A stretch of DNA of 64,000 nt from Streptomyces sp. B21-083 (GCF_036898825.1 NZ_JARUND010000002.1:3658001-3722000); one strand, 5' to 3'; counted from the first letter of the stretch, positions 25,958 through 35,220 are shown. Program-made: numbers and translations. Notes: generated from the sequence alone by a model not told the origin.

Positions 25958-27323
25958 GCGGCACTCCCCCGGCGACCTCTTCGACGTATCCGTGGCGCTG
26001 GCTCCGCCATGGCGGGGCAGGCGGCCCGAGGATCACCGACTCCCGTCCGTACGAGGGCTGGTGAGCGCCGACTTCACGATCGTAGGCGCTGGTCTGGCGG
26101 GCCTCTCCGCCGCCTACCATCTGCTGCGGTACGCACCCGGCGCCGATGTCGTCGTCGTGGACGCGGGCCACCCCGCCGCCGGTGCCAGCGGCCACGGCAC
26201 CGGTCTCCTCGGGCCCCGGGCAGGTCCGCCCGTCGACCGCGCGATCCACCGCCACGGCCCGGACACGGCACGCCGAATGCACCGGGCCAGCGAGGACGCG
26301 GTGGCCGGCGCCCTGGAGCTGTGCCGCGTCCTGGACGTGCCCGTGCGCACCGGCGAGCAGCTGGTCGTGGCCCGCTCACCGGAGGGACTGGCCCGGTTGT
26401 CGGGACAGGCTGCGGCCTACCGCGCCCTCGGCCTGGACGTACCGTCGCTGTCGGCGGCCGGGGTGCGCGAGCGCGTCGACGTGCCCTGCCAGGCGGGGCT
26501 CCTCCACCGGCACGCGGCCACCCTGGACCCCGCCCTGCTCACTGCCACCCTCGCCCGGGCCTGCCAGGCCGAGGGGACCCGTCTGTACGGGCGTTCACCG
26601 GTCGTCGGCCACGACGCGATCGGCACCGGCACGGGCGGCACCCGGCTGCTCTTTCCGCGCGGTGAACTCCGTACGGGCGCCGGGGTGTTCGCGGTCAACG
26701 GCGGGGCCGGCGCCCTCGGCCTCCCGGTGGGAACGGTGGCCCCGCTGGAGGTGCACGCCATCGCCACCGAGCCGTTGAAGCGGGCGGCGCGCGAGGTACT
26801 CGGGGAGGCGTCGGGGGCGGCGCTGGTGGACGCGGCGCGGCTGGCCCCGTACTTCCGGCTGACGCCGGACGGGCGGCTGGTGCTGGGCGGCGGCCGGGCC
26901 TCGCTGCCGGGGCCGCGAAACGCTGCCTCCGCCCGGCGCGGCGACAGGGCCCGTCTGGCGACCTGGCGGTGGCTGGCGGAGCGGCTGCGGGCCCTGCACC
27001 CACTCCTCGCCGACACCCGCGTCACCCACCACTGGACCGGGCGCATCGGCGTGACCCTCGATGATCTGCCCGTCGTGGGCCCGCTCGCCGGGGCCCCGGG
27101 GATGTGGTTCATCGGGGGCTGCTGCGGTCACGGGCTGGCCATGTCCGTCGCTCACGGGGCTCATGTGGCCCGGCAGTTGGTGGGAGGCGGGGTCGACGGG
27201 AGTCCGGCGTCGCTGCCCTGGCACCGGTCGGCCGCGCCACGGCTGCCGTTCGGCGGGGTGGGGCGGACGGTGTTGCGCCGCCATCTCGACCGCCTGGACC
27301 GCCGGGTACGGAGTACGGCGTGA
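25950..27323 (+). CDS. FAD-dependent amine/amino-acid oxidase-like oxidoreductase (DAO family)
   Basis: 457 residues. The Rossmann FAD site reads IVGAGLAGLSAAYHLLRY near residue 44, with VVVDAGHPAAGASGHGTG as the second segment. The C-terminal FAD-contact region is HHWTGRIGVTLDDLPVVGPL and WFIGGCCGHGLAMSVAHG, typical of glycine-oxidase or PuuB-like DAO enzymes. ATG 25950 has GGGAGG upstream and a 37-residue leader as in PuuB-type proteins; a GTG at 26061 with GAGGG is an alternative start. Probable role: oxidation of a C-N or alcohol bond in the pathway product. Confidence 0.85.
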   Translation: MGERHSPGDLFDVSVALAPPWRGRRPEDHRLPSVRGLVSADFTIVGAGLAGLSAAYHLLRYAPGADVVVVDAGHPAAGASGHGTGLLGPRAGPPVDRAIHRHGPDTARRMHRASEDAVAGALELCRVLDVPVRTGEQLVVARSPEGLARLSGQAAAYRALGLDVPSLSAAGVRERVDVPCQAGLLHRHAATLDPALLTATLARACQAEGTRLYGRSPVVGHDAIGTGTGGTRLLFPRGELRTGAGVFAVNGGAGALGLPVGTVAPLEVHAIATEPLKRAAREVLGEASGAALVDAARLAPYFRLTPDGRLVLGGGRASLPGPRNAASARRGDRARLATWRWLAERLRALHPLLADTRVTHHWTGRIGVTLDDLPVVGPLAGAPGMWFIGGCCGHGLAMSVAHGAHVARQLVGGGVDGSPASLPWHRSAAPRLPFGGVGRTVLRRHLDRLDRRVRSTA

Positions 27324-27430
27324 GCGGTGGACGGTGACACTCGCGCCCAAGTCCGCGCAAATCCACGCGAGGGACGCCGGAGCGGGAGATCGTAAGACCT
27401 GGTGGAAACCGAGAATGAGGGGGAAGGCCC

Positions 27431-28126
27431 ATGCCCGCCATGAAGAGCACCGACATCATGACCAGAGGTCCCTACCGGCTGTTGCAGGACAACTTCCGGC
27501 GCCCGGCAGGTGCGCCGGGTGCTCTGGTCGGGCATCTGATGACCGTGCAGCATCGGGGGCTCACCCAGTGGTCGGCGGAGCATCTCGACGTCCACCGTAC
27601 CCACCATGTGCTCGACCTCGGCTGCGGCAGCGGCATGGCCGTCGAACTGCTGGCGCGGCGCGCCGAGTTGGGCTTCGTCGCGGGGCTCGACCACTCGCCC
27701 ACCATGGTCCGGCAGGCCGTACGGCGCAATGCCGCCGCCGTGGGCCGGGGCCGGGTGGCGATCCGGCAGGGGGACATCGGTCAACTGCCGTATGAGGACG
27801 GGGCGTTCGACCGGGTCAGTGCCATCGAGACGTTCTACTTCTGGCCGGATCCGCTGCGCGGACTCGCCGAGGCGTACCGAGTCCTCAAACCAGGTGGGCG
27901 GTTGGCCGTCACCCTGGAGATGAGCCGGGAGGCGTCGGCCGTACCGACGCTCCCCCAACTGCTCTTCGGGCGGCGCTTCACCGAGCGGTCCGAGCGGGAC
28001 GGGCTGCGCATCCTGTCCGGCGCCGAACTCGTGGCGATGCTCGACGTCGCCGGGTTCAAGGACACCCGGTTCGTCGCCGAGCCCCGCCGCTCCCTCGGCT
28101 GGGTCTGCGCCCTCGGCAGCAAATGA
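27431..28126 (+). CDS. Class I SAM-dependent methyltransferase
   Basis: 231 residues. Motif I VLDLGCGSGMAVELL near residue 60, acidic D in VAGLDHSP, motif II/III in IRQGDIGQLPYEDGAFDRVSAIETFYFW, then VLKPGGRLAVTLEMS. UbiE/Methyltransf_11 type. AAGG precedes ATG 27431; a second ATG three codons later is possible. 107 bp separate it from the oxidase, the largest gap in the operon. The stop overlaps the P450 start. Substrate unknown (O-, N- or C-methylation). Confidence 0.9.
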   Translation: MPAMKSTDIMTRGPYRLLQDNFRRPAGAPGALVGHLMTVQHRGLTQWSAEHLDVHRTHHVLDLGCGSGMAVELLARRAELGFVAGLDHSPTMVRQAVRRNAAAVGRGRVAIRQGDIGQLPYEDGAFDRVSAIETFYFWPDPLRGLAEAYRVLKPGGRLAVTLEMSREASAVPTLPQLLFGRRFTERSERDGLRILSGAELVAMLDVAGFKDTRFVAEPRRSLGWVCALGSK

Positions 28127-29589
28127 GCGGCCGGGTGAGCAGTCGGGTGGGCGACCAGGCGGGCGGCCGGGCGGGCCTCCAGGCGCGCGCCCCGGACGCT
28201 CCCGAGGTGGCCGGACTGCCGGTCCTCGGCAGTGTGCCGGCTTTCCGGCGGGACATCCTCGCCGCGATGCGGGTCGGCTGGCGGGAAGGCGGCGACCTCG
28301 TCCGCTACCGGCTCGGCCCGGTGTCCGTCCACGGTGTGTCCAGCCCGGAGCTGGCCGGCGAGGTGCTGACCGACAGCGCGGTCTACGGCAAGCTCGGCCC
28401 CGACAACCCGCTGCGCCTGGTGCTCGGCGAGGGGCTGCTGACCGGCGACGACCACGAGAGCTGGCTGACCAACCGGCGCATGATGCAGCCGATCTACAGC
28501 AAACAGGCCCTCACCTCGATGTTCCGTACGATGGCCGGCTCGGTCGAGGACCAGCTGACGCACATGGCGGCCACCTACCGCACCGGTGACGCCGTCGACC
28601 TGCACACCGAGCTGATGCGGGTGACGCTCGACATCGTCAGCCGGTGCATGTTCAGCACCGACATCACCGAGGGACTCGGCGAACTCGGCCCGGACGCCGT
28701 GGAGGTGGCGATCAACTTCGCCTTCGACCGGCTCCAGAACCCCTTCAGCCCGCCCACCCACTGGCCCACCCCGCGCAACCGGCGGTTCCGTGAGGTCATC
28801 GACGGCATCGACGCCCTGATCCACCGCATCATCCGCGAGCGCCGGGCCGAGGCCGCGGCGGAGACGACAGGCGGGGGCGTCCGGCGCGGCGATCTGCTGG
28901 ACATGCTGCTCGACGCCCGGGACGAGGAGACCGGCCTGGGCATGGACGACCGCCGGCTGCGCGACGAGGTGATCACCACGTTCGCCGCCGGGCACGAGAC
29001 GACCGCCGTCACCCTCAGCTGGACCTTCTACCTCCTCTCCCGCCACCGTGACGCGCTGTCGGCGGTGCAGCGCGAGGTCGACGGCGCCCTCGGCGGACGC
29101 CTGCCCACCGTCGAGGACCTGAGCGCCATGCCGTACACGCTCCAGGTCTTCGAGGAGTCGCTGCGGATGTATCCGTCGGCGCCGATCGTGCCCCGACTGA
29201 CCCTGAAGGACACCGAGTTGGGCGGGTACCGGGTGCCGTCCGGTTCACGTGTCCTGGTCAACCTGCACAACATCCACCGCCATCCGGCCCACTGGCCGGA
29301 CGCGGAACGCTTCGATCCCGGCCGCTTCGACAGCGGGGAGGGCAGGACGCCGGGGAAACGGCACCGGTTCGCCTATCTGCCCTTCGGCGCGGGGCCGCAC
29401 CTGTGCATCGGCAAGCACTTCGCGCTCATGGAGGCGCACCTGCTGCTCGCCGCGCTGCTGCAGCGCTACGAGTTCCGGCATCTCCCGTCCCACCGGGTCG
29501 TCGACCACGCCACGATCACCCTGCGCCCCCGGCACGGCATGGTGATGACCCTCCACGACCGCCGCCCACGCCACCGCACCCAGCAGTGA
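28123..29589 (+). CDS. Cytochrome P450
   Basis: 488 residues. The I-helix motif AAGHETTAV (oxygen activation), the K-helix ExxR in FEESLRMYPSAP, PERF-like DAERFDPGRF and the heme-thiolate loop LPFGAGPHLCIGKHFAL with the axial Cys are all present. The N-terminus GLPVLGSVPAFRRDILAAMRVG resembles the long-form P450s used on terpenoid or fatty substrates. ATG overlaps the methyltransferase stop. No ferredoxin gene is adjacent, so electrons come from elsewhere. Confidence 0.95.
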   Translation: MSGRVSSRVGDQAGGRAGLQARAPDAPEVAGLPVLGSVPAFRRDILAAMRVGWREGGDLVRYRLGPVSVHGVSSPELAGEVLTDSAVYGKLGPDNPLRLVLGEGLLTGDDHESWLTNRRMMQPIYSKQALTSMFRTMAGSVEDQLTHMAATYRTGDAVDLHTELMRVTLDIVSRCMFSTDITEGLGELGPDAVEVAINFAFDRLQNPFSPPTHWPTPRNRRFREVIDGIDALIHRIIRERRAEAAAETTGGGVRRGDLLDMLLDARDEETGLGMDDRRLRDEVITTFAAGHETTAVTLSWTFYLLSRHRDALSAVQREVDGALGGRLPTVEDLSAMPYTLQVFEESLRMYPSAPIVPRLTLKDTELGGYRVPSGSRVLVNLHNIHRHPAHWPDAERFDPGRFDSGEGRTPGKRHRFAYLPFGAGPHLCIGKHFALMEAHLLLAALLQRYEFRHLPSHRVVDHATITLRPRHGMVMTLHDRRPRHRTQQ

Positions 29590-29623
29590 ACTTCCGCCCA
29601 CCGCAACGGATTTGGAGCCTCTG

Positions 29624-30640
29624 ATGGTGACGCGCCAGGACGATCCGCACACCCTGCCGCTCAACACGGTCCAGTACGATCCGGCCCGGCCCGAGGGCCA
29701 CTACGAGAGCTTCTACCAGCGTGGAAACCATCCCACGGAGCCGCGCGCCTATTGGATCCGGTACACCGTCTTCAGCCCGGCCGGGATGCCGGAGGCGGCC
29801 ATCGGTGAGCTGTGGGCGGTGTACTTCGACGGGGTGACGGGCCGGCACGTCGTCGCCAAGGAGGAGTATCCGATCGCCGAGTGTGACTTCCGGCGCGGAG
29901 AGTTCGGCGCGCGGGTCGGCGACCGGATCCTGGAACCGGGCCGGCTCAAGGGCGAGGCGACGGGCCCGAACGGCAGCGTCGGCTGGAACCTGACCTACGA
30001 GGGCACCGAACCCCCGCTGTTCCTGCTGCCGCCGAAGATGTACGCGGGTGGCTTCCCCAAGGCCAAGAGCCTGGTCGGGATGCCGCTGGCGCGGTTCGAC
30101 GGTTCCCTCACGGTCGAGGGCGAGACGGTCGAGGTGGACGGCTGGACGGGCAGCCAGAACCACAACTGGGGCAGCCAGCACACGGATTACTACGCCTTCG
30201 GCCAGGTCGCCGGGTTCGACGACGCCCCGGACAGCTTCCTGGAGATCGTCACCGCCCGCGCGAAGATCGGTCCGGTGCGGACCCCGATGGCGACCTTCCT
30301 CGTCCTGCGCCACGACGACCGCGAGTACCAATTCGTCTCGATGCGACGGGCGTTGACCGCGAAAGCCCAATTCGGCTACTTCCACTGGGACTTCAGCTCC
30401 GGCGACAGCGCCGTGACCGTCAACGGGCGGTTCCTGGCGGCGCGGGAACAGTTCGTCGGGCTCAACTACTACAACCCGCCCGGCGGCATCAAGCACTGCC
30501 TCAACACCAAGATCACCAGCTGTGAGCTGGAGGTCCACAACAAGGTCACCGGCAAGGTCGACCGGCTGCGCACCGGGCACCGCGCGCTGATGGAGATCCT
30601 CACCGACGACCGCTCGCACGGCATCGAGATCCGGGCGTGA
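29624..30640 (+). CDS. CrtC/AttH-like lipocalin-fold protein
   Basis: 338 residues, two beta-barrel-like halves. Family-like stretches: HYESFYQRGNHPTEPRAYWIRYTVF near the N-terminus, then VDGWTGSQNHNWGSQHTDYYAFGQV near residue 180, which resembles the W-x-G-x-x-x-H-x-WG pattern of hydroxyneurosporene synthase (CrtC), AttH and tocopherol cyclase-like proteins. Related folds hydrate carotenoids or act as cyclases and Diels-Alderases. ATG 29624 follows GGAG by 5 bases. Last gene of the operon, before a strong terminator. Reaction not predictable. Confidence 0.7.
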   Translation: MVTRQDDPHTLPLNTVQYDPARPEGHYESFYQRGNHPTEPRAYWIRYTVFSPAGMPEAAIGELWAVYFDGVTGRHVVAKEEYPIAECDFRRGEFGARVGDRILEPGRLKGEATGPNGSVGWNLTYEGTEPPLFLLPPKMYAGGFPKAKSLVGMPLARFDGSLTVEGETVEVDGWTGSQNHNWGSQHTDYYAFGQVAGFDDAPDSFLEIVTARAKIGPVRTPMATFLVLRHDDREYQFVSMRRALTAKAQFGYFHWDFSSGDSAVTVNGRFLAAREQFVGLNYYNPPGGIKHCLNTKITSCELEVHNKVTGKVDRLRTGHRALMEILTDDRSHGIEIRA

Positions 30641-30665
30641 GGGCTTCGGGCCCGATGTGGCCGAG

Positions 30666-30700
30666 CCGTCCGCACCCGGTGCTCCACCGGGTGCGGACGG
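30666..30700. terminator. Bidirectional terminator hairpin
   Basis: CCGTCCGCACCCGGTG (30666-30681), loop CTC, and the exact complement (30685-30700), followed by TTTGTGCCGTT. Separates the biosynthetic operon from the convergent sugar catabolic operon. Confidence 0.8.
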
Positions 30701-30709
30701 TTTGTGCCG

Positions 30710-31561
30710 TTACGCCGCGTGCTCCACGAACCGCGCCGCGGTCTCCGCGAGCAGCTCGCGCCCGTCCCGGGCCCAGAGCGTGTCGTTGAACAGCTCGACC
30801 TCGATGGGACCGGTGTAACCGGCGGCCTCGACGTATCCCCGCCATTCCCGCATGTCGATCGAACCGTCACCGATCTGACCGCGGCCGTTGAGGACACCTT
30901 CCGGCAACGGGGTGGTCCAGTCGGCGAGTTGGAAGGTGTGGATACGGCCGCCGGCGCCGGCGCGGGCGATCTGCGCGGGCGCGTTGTCGTCCCACCAGAT
31001 GTGGTACGTGTCCACCGCGACGCCGACCTGGTGCGCGGGGAACCGCTCCGCCAGGTCGAGGGCCTGGGTGAGCGTCGAGACCACACAGCGGTCGGACGCG
31101 TACATGGGGTGGAGCGGCTCGATGGCCAGCCGTACACCGTGCTTCTCGGCGTACGGGCCCAGCTCGGTGAGCGCGTCGGCGATGCGCTCCCGGGCGCCGC
31201 GGAGGTCCGTCGAACCGGCCGGCAGGCCGCCCGACACCAGGACGAGGGTGTCCGTGCCGAGCGTGGCCGCCTCGTCGATCGCCCGGCGGTTGTCGGCCAG
31301 GGCCTCCGCGCGCTCCGCCGGGTCGATCGCGGTGAAGAAGCCGCCCCGGCAGAGGGTGGTGACGGCGAGGCCCGCGTCGCGGAGCAGTTTCGCCGTCGCC
31401 TCGACGCCGTACTCCTGGACCGGCGCGCGCCAGAGGCCGACCCCGGGGACGCCCAGCTCCAGGCAGGCGTCGACCAGTTCGGGCAGGCTGAGCTGCTTGA
31501 CCGTCATCTGGTTGATGCTGAAGCGCGAGAGATCGGCGGTGCCGCTGGTCGATGGGCTCAC
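30710..31561 (-). CDS. Sugar phosphate isomerase/epimerase (xylose isomerase-like TIM barrel)
   Basis: 283 residues of the AP_endonuc_2 TIM-barrel superfamily. FSINQMTVKQLSLPELVDACLELGVPGVGLW at the N-terminus, VRLAIEPLHPMYASDRCVVSTL, VGVAVDTYHIWWD and GPIEVELFN carry the usual metal-ligand Glu, Asp, His positions. GTG start overlaps the upstream DUF993 gene by 4 bp. Third gene of a three-gene catabolic operon; probably an isomerase or dehydratase of an oxidised sugar. Confidence 0.82.
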   Translation of the reverse strand: MSPSTSGTADLSRFSINQMTVKQLSLPELVDACLELGVPGVGLWRAPVQEYGVEATAKLLRDAGLAVTTLCRGGFFTAIDPAERAEALADNRRAIDEAATLGTDTLVLVSGGLPAGSTDLRGARERIADALTELGPYAEKHGVRLAIEPLHPMYASDRCVVSTLTQALDLAERFPAHQVGVAVDTYHIWWDDNAPAQIARAGAGGRIHTFQLADWTTPLPEGVLNGRGQIGDGSIDMREWRGYVEAAGYTGPIEVELFNDTLWARDGRELLAETAARFVEHAA

Positions 31562-32715
31562 TGGGCCACTCCGTACAGGGACAGCAGGTTCTTCATCCGT
31601 TCCTCCGCGAGCTTCGGGTCCGGGAACAGGCCCAGTCCGTCGGCGAGTCGGTAGGCGCGGGCGAAGTGCGGGAGGGAGCGGGCCGACTGCAGCCCGCCGA
31701 CCATGGTGAAGTGCGACTGGTGACCGGCCAGCCAGGCCAGGAACACCACGCCCGTCTTGTAGAAGCGGGTGGGCGTCTGGAAGAGATGGCGGGACAACTC
31801 GACCGTGGGGTCGAGGAGTTCACGGAAGCCGGCCGTGTTCCCGGTGTCGAGGACGCGTACCGCCTGCGCGGCCAGCGGGCCCAGCGGGTCGAAGATGCCG
31901 AGGAGGGCGTGACTGAAGCCCTGCTCGTCGCCCGCGATCAGCTCGGGGTAGTTGAAGTCGTCGCCCGTGTAGCAGCGCACGCCCTGCGGGAGGCGGCGCC
32001 GGATGTCGATCTCGCGCTGGGCGTCGAGGAGGGACACCTTGATGCCGTCGACCTTGTCTGGGTGGGCGGCGATGACGTCGAGGAAGGTGTCGGTGGCCGC
32101 GTCGAGGTCGCTCGACCCCCAGTAGCCCTCCAGCGCCGGGTCGAACATCGGGCCGAGCCAGTGCAGGATCACCGGCTCGGCGGACTGGCGCAGCAGATGG
32201 CCGTAGATGTCGAGGTAGTCCTCGGGGCCCTGCGCAGCCGCGGCCAGGGCGCGGGACGCCATCAGGATCGTCTTGGCGCCCGCTTCCTCGACGAGGGCGA
32301 GCTGCTCCTCGTACGCCTTGCGGATGTCCGCCAAGGAGGCGCCGGGGGTGGCGAGTTGGTCGGTGCCGACCCCGCAGGCGATGAGGCCGCCGACCGACTT
32401 GGCCTCGGCGGCCGACCGGCGGATCAGTTCCGCCGCGCCGGCCCAGTCCAGGCCCATGCCGCGCTGGGCGGTGTCCATGGCCTCCGCCACGCCGAGACCG
32501 TGGGACCACAGGTGGCGGCGGAAGGCGAGGGTCGCGTCCCAGTCGACGACCGCCGGGGAGTCGGGCGACACGTCCGCGTACGGGTCGGCGACGACGTGGG
32601 CCGCCGAGTAGACCGTACGGGAGGTGAAGGGGGTTCCGGGGGCGACTGCGAAGGGGGTCGCGCGAGGCTCGTAGGCCCTCGACAACCCCGTAGCGTCCGG
32701 GAGTTGGATGGTCAC
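31558..32715 (-). CDS. Dihydrodipicolinate synthase-like protein (DUF993)
   Basis: 385 residues, a TIM barrel of the DUF993 group related to class I aldolases. VVDWDATLAFRRHLWSHGLGVAEAMDTAQRG, VILHWLGPMFDPALEGYWGS, KVDGIKVSLLDAQ and RCYTGDDFNYPELIAGDEQGFSHALLGIFD are the recognisable parts; the Lys in GIKVS is a candidate Schiff-base residue. GTG 32715 has GGAG 8 bases upstream and overlaps the dehydrogenase stop by GTGA. Probably an aldolase or lyase step in sugar breakdown; substrate unknown. Confidence 0.82.
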   Translation of the reverse strand: MTIQLPDATGLSRAYEPRATPFAVAPGTPFTSRTVYSAAHVVADPYADVSPDSPAVVDWDATLAFRRHLWSHGLGVAEAMDTAQRGMGLDWAGAAELIRRSAAEAKSVGGLIACGVGTDQLATPGASLADIRKAYEEQLALVEEAGAKTILMASRALAAAAQGPEDYLDIYGHLLRQSAEPVILHWLGPMFDPALEGYWGSSDLDAATDTFLDVIAAHPDKVDGIKVSLLDAQREIDIRRRLPQGVRCYTGDDFNYPELIAGDEQGFSHALLGIFDPLGPLAAQAVRVLDTGNTAGFRELLDPTVELSRHLFQTPTRFYKTGVVFLAWLAGHQSHFTMVGGLQSARSLPHFARAYRLADGLGLFPDPKLAEERMKNLLSLYGVAQ

Positions 32716-33869
32716 AGCGAGATCTCCGGTACGTCGAGACGGACACCCTCCGCCGAGGACTTCAGGCCCAGTTCGGCGAGCTGCACGCCGCGGGCGCCGG
32801 CCAGCAGGTCCCACTGGTAGGGCGCGTCGGCGTAGACGTGCTTCAGGAACAGCTCCCACTGGGCCTTGAAGCCGTTGTCGAACTCGGTGTTGTCCGGGAT
32901 CTCCTGCCACTGGTCGCGGAAGGAGTAGGTCGCCGGGATGTCCGGGTTCCAGACCGGCTTCGGCGTCGAACTACGGTGCTGCACGCGGCAGTTGCGCAGA
33001 CCGGCGACCGCCGAGCCCTCGGTGCCGTCGACCTGGAACTCCACCAGTTCGTCGCGGTTGACCCGTACCGTCCAGGACGAGTTGAACTGGGCGATGGCGC
33101 CGCCCTCCAGCTCGAAGATGCCGTAGGCGGCGTCGTCGGCGGTGGCGTCGTACGGCTTGCCGTTCTCGTCCCAGCGCTGCGGGATGTGGGTGGCGGTGAG
33201 GGCCTGGACGGTCTTCACCCGGCCGAACAGCTCGTGGAGCACGTACTCCCAGTGCGGGAACATGTCGACAACGATGCCGCCGCCGTCCTCGGTTCGGTAG
33301 TTCCAGCTCGGACGCTGGGCGCTCTGCCAGTCGCCCTCGAAGACCCAGTAGCCGAACTCGCCCCGGATGGAGAGGATGCGGCCGAAGAAACCGCCGTCGA
33401 TGAGGCGCTTGAGCTTCAGCAGGCCCGGGAGGAACAGCTTGTCCTGGACGACGCCGTGGCGGACACCGGCCGCGTTCGCGAGGCGGGCCAGCTCCAGGGC
33501 GCCGTCGAGGCCGGTCGCGGTGGGCTTCTCCGTATAGATGTGCTTGCCGGCCGCGATGGCCTTCCTGATCGACTCCTCGCGGGCGGAGGTGACCTGCGCG
33601 TCGAAGTAGATGTCGACGGTCGGGTCGGCGAGGACCTCGTCGACGTTCGTGGAGACGTTTCGCGGGTCCAGGCCGTGCTGTTCGGCGAGCGCCTTCAGCG
33701 CGTGCTCACGGCGGCCGACCAGGATCGGTTCCGGCCACAGCACGGTACCGTCACCGAGGTCGAGGCCGCCCTGCTCGCGCAGGGCGAGGATCGAGCGGAC
33801 CAGGTGCTGGCGGTAGCCCATGCGCCCGGTCACGCCGTTCATGGCGATACGCACCGTCTTGCGTGTCAC
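32712..33869 (-). CDS. Gfo/Idh/MocA-family oxidoreductase
   Basis: 385 residues. The N-terminal NAD(P) domain starts VRIAMNGVTGRMGYRQHLV; the EKPTA motif (AGKHIYTEKPTATGLDGAL), with the conserved Lys-Pro, is intact. The C-terminal domain has GGGIVVDMFPHWEYVLHELFG. AAGGGA precedes GTG 33869. First gene of the operon reading away from the LacI regulator; likely oxidises the incoming sugar or cyclitol. Confidence 0.88.
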   Translation of the reverse strand: MTRKTVRIAMNGVTGRMGYRQHLVRSILALREQGGLDLGDGTVLWPEPILVGRREHALKALAEQHGLDPRNVSTNVDEVLADPTVDIYFDAQVTSAREESIRKAIAAGKHIYTEKPTATGLDGALELARLANAAGVRHGVVQDKLFLPGLLKLKRLIDGGFFGRILSIRGEFGYWVFEGDWQSAQRPSWNYRTEDGGGIVVDMFPHWEYVLHELFGRVKTVQALTATHIPQRWDENGKPYDATADDAAYGIFELEGGAIAQFNSSWTVRVNRDELVEFQVDGTEGSAVAGLRNCRVQHRSSTPKPVWNPDIPATYSFRDQWQEIPDNTEFDNGFKAQWELFLKHVYADAPYQWDLLAGARGVQLAELGLKSSAEGVRLDVPEISL

Positions 33870-33973
33870 GTCTTTCCCTTCATAGGTGCCACAGGGGGCG
33901 GGGTACGCGGTGTACGCGCCGCGTACGCCCGGTGGGAGAGCAGCCCTCGGCAGCCCTACTGGCAAGCGTTACA

Positions 33974-33985
33974 GCAAGCGCTTTC
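33974..33985. promoter_or_regulatory. Candidate LacI-family operator
   Basis: GCAAGCGCTTTC with a palindromic AAGCGCTT centre, preceded by a second half site (GCAAGCG at 33962). It lies between the oxidoreductase start and the divergent LacI gene, the expected site for control of both directions. Confidence 0.6.
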
Positions 33986-34173
33986 TATCTAGGGAGAAGC
34001 TAGCCTCTGTGCAGCGGTCTGGACAAGAGCACAGAGACGCCGAATTGTTCGAGGGGGCGAACAGCGGGGGCCGAAGGTCATAGGGTCGGCATCGGTATGG
34101 ACCTGAAGACGCAAAGTACGACAACTTACAGCAACGCGATGGACGACACGATGCGCGACCGGAGGACGACGAG

Positions 34174-35220
34174 ATGACGGTGACCCTGGCGGACGTGGCG
34201 GCCCGCGCGCAGGTCTCGCCCGCGACGGTGTCGCGCGTACTGAACGGGAACTATCCCGTGGCCGCGACAACCCGCGAACGGGTGCTGCGTGCCGTGGACG
34301 ACCTGGACTACGTGCTCAACGGCCCCGCGAGCGCGCTCGCCGCGGCCACCTCCGACCTGGTCGGGATTCTCGTCAACGACATCGCTGACCCCTTCTTCGG
34401 GATCATGGCGAGTGCGATCCAGTCGGAGGTCTCGGGCCCGGGCGGGCGCGCGGGGGGCGAACGGCTGGCGGTCGTGTGCAACACGGGCGGCTCTCCCGAG
34501 CGCGAGCTGACGTACCTCACCCTGCTACAGAGGCAGCGCGCGGCGGCGGTCGTACTGACCGGCGGCGCGGTGGAGAACCCGCCGCACCTCGCGGCCGTCT
34601 CGGCCAAGCTGCGGCGACTCGCGGAGGCGGGCACGAGGGTGGTGCTGTGCGGGCGCCCGCCGGCGCCGGACACCTCGGCGATCGCGCTGACCTTCGACAA
34701 CCGCGGGGGCGGCCAGGAGCTGACCGAGCACCTGATCGGGCTCGGGCACCGGCGGCTGGGGTACATCGCGGGCCCTGAGGAACGGACGACGACCAGGCAC
34801 CGGCTGGAGGGACACAGGGCGGCGCTGGAGATCCACGGGATCGACGAGGATCCCCGGTGGACCGTCTACGGGCGGTACGACCGCCGGTCGGGGTACGAGG
34901 CCACGCTGGAGCTGCTGCGCCGGGACCGGTCGCTGACGGCCGTGGTCGCGGCGAACGACTCCGTCGCGATCGGTGCGTGCGCGGCGCTGCGGGAGTCGGG
35001 GCGGCGGATTCCGGACGACGTGTCCGTCGCCGGGTTCGACGATCTGCCGTTCAGTGTGGACGCGGTGCCTTCGCTGACGACGGTGCGGTTGCCGTTGTCG
35101 GAGGCTGGGGCCCGGGCGGGACGGATCGCCATGGGGCGCGAGGAGCCGCCGCCCGGGGGGATCGCGACGGTGCGGGGGGAGCTGATGGTTCGGGGGTCTT
35201 CGGGGGTGCCTCGGGGGTAG
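34174..35220 (+). CDS. LacI-family transcriptional regulator
   Basis: 348 residues. DNA-binding head TLADVAARAQVSPATVSRVLNG; hinge ALAAATSDLVGILVNDIADPFFG; core VVAANDSVAIGACAALRESGRRIPDDVSVAGFDDLPF. GGAGG lies 8-9 bases before ATG 34174. Divergent from the Gfo/Idh, DUF993, isomerase operon, whose sugar is presumably its effector. The stop is followed at once by a long G-rich tract. Confidence 0.9.
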   Translation: MTVTLADVAARAQVSPATVSRVLNGNYPVAATTRERVLRAVDDLDYVLNGPASALAAATSDLVGILVNDIADPFFGIMASAIQSEVSGPGGRAGGERLAVVCNTGGSPERELTYLTLLQRQRAAAVVLTGGAVENPPHLAAVSAKLRRLAEAGTRVVLCGRPPAPDTSAIALTFDNRGGGQELTEHLIGLGHRRLGYIAGPEERTTTRHRLEGHRAALEIHGIDEDPRWTVYGRYDRRSGYEATLELLRRDRSLTAVVAANDSVAIGACAALRESGRRIPDDVSVAGFDDLPFSVDAVPSLTTVRLPLSEAGARAGRIAMGREEPPPGGIATVRGELMVRGSSGVPRG

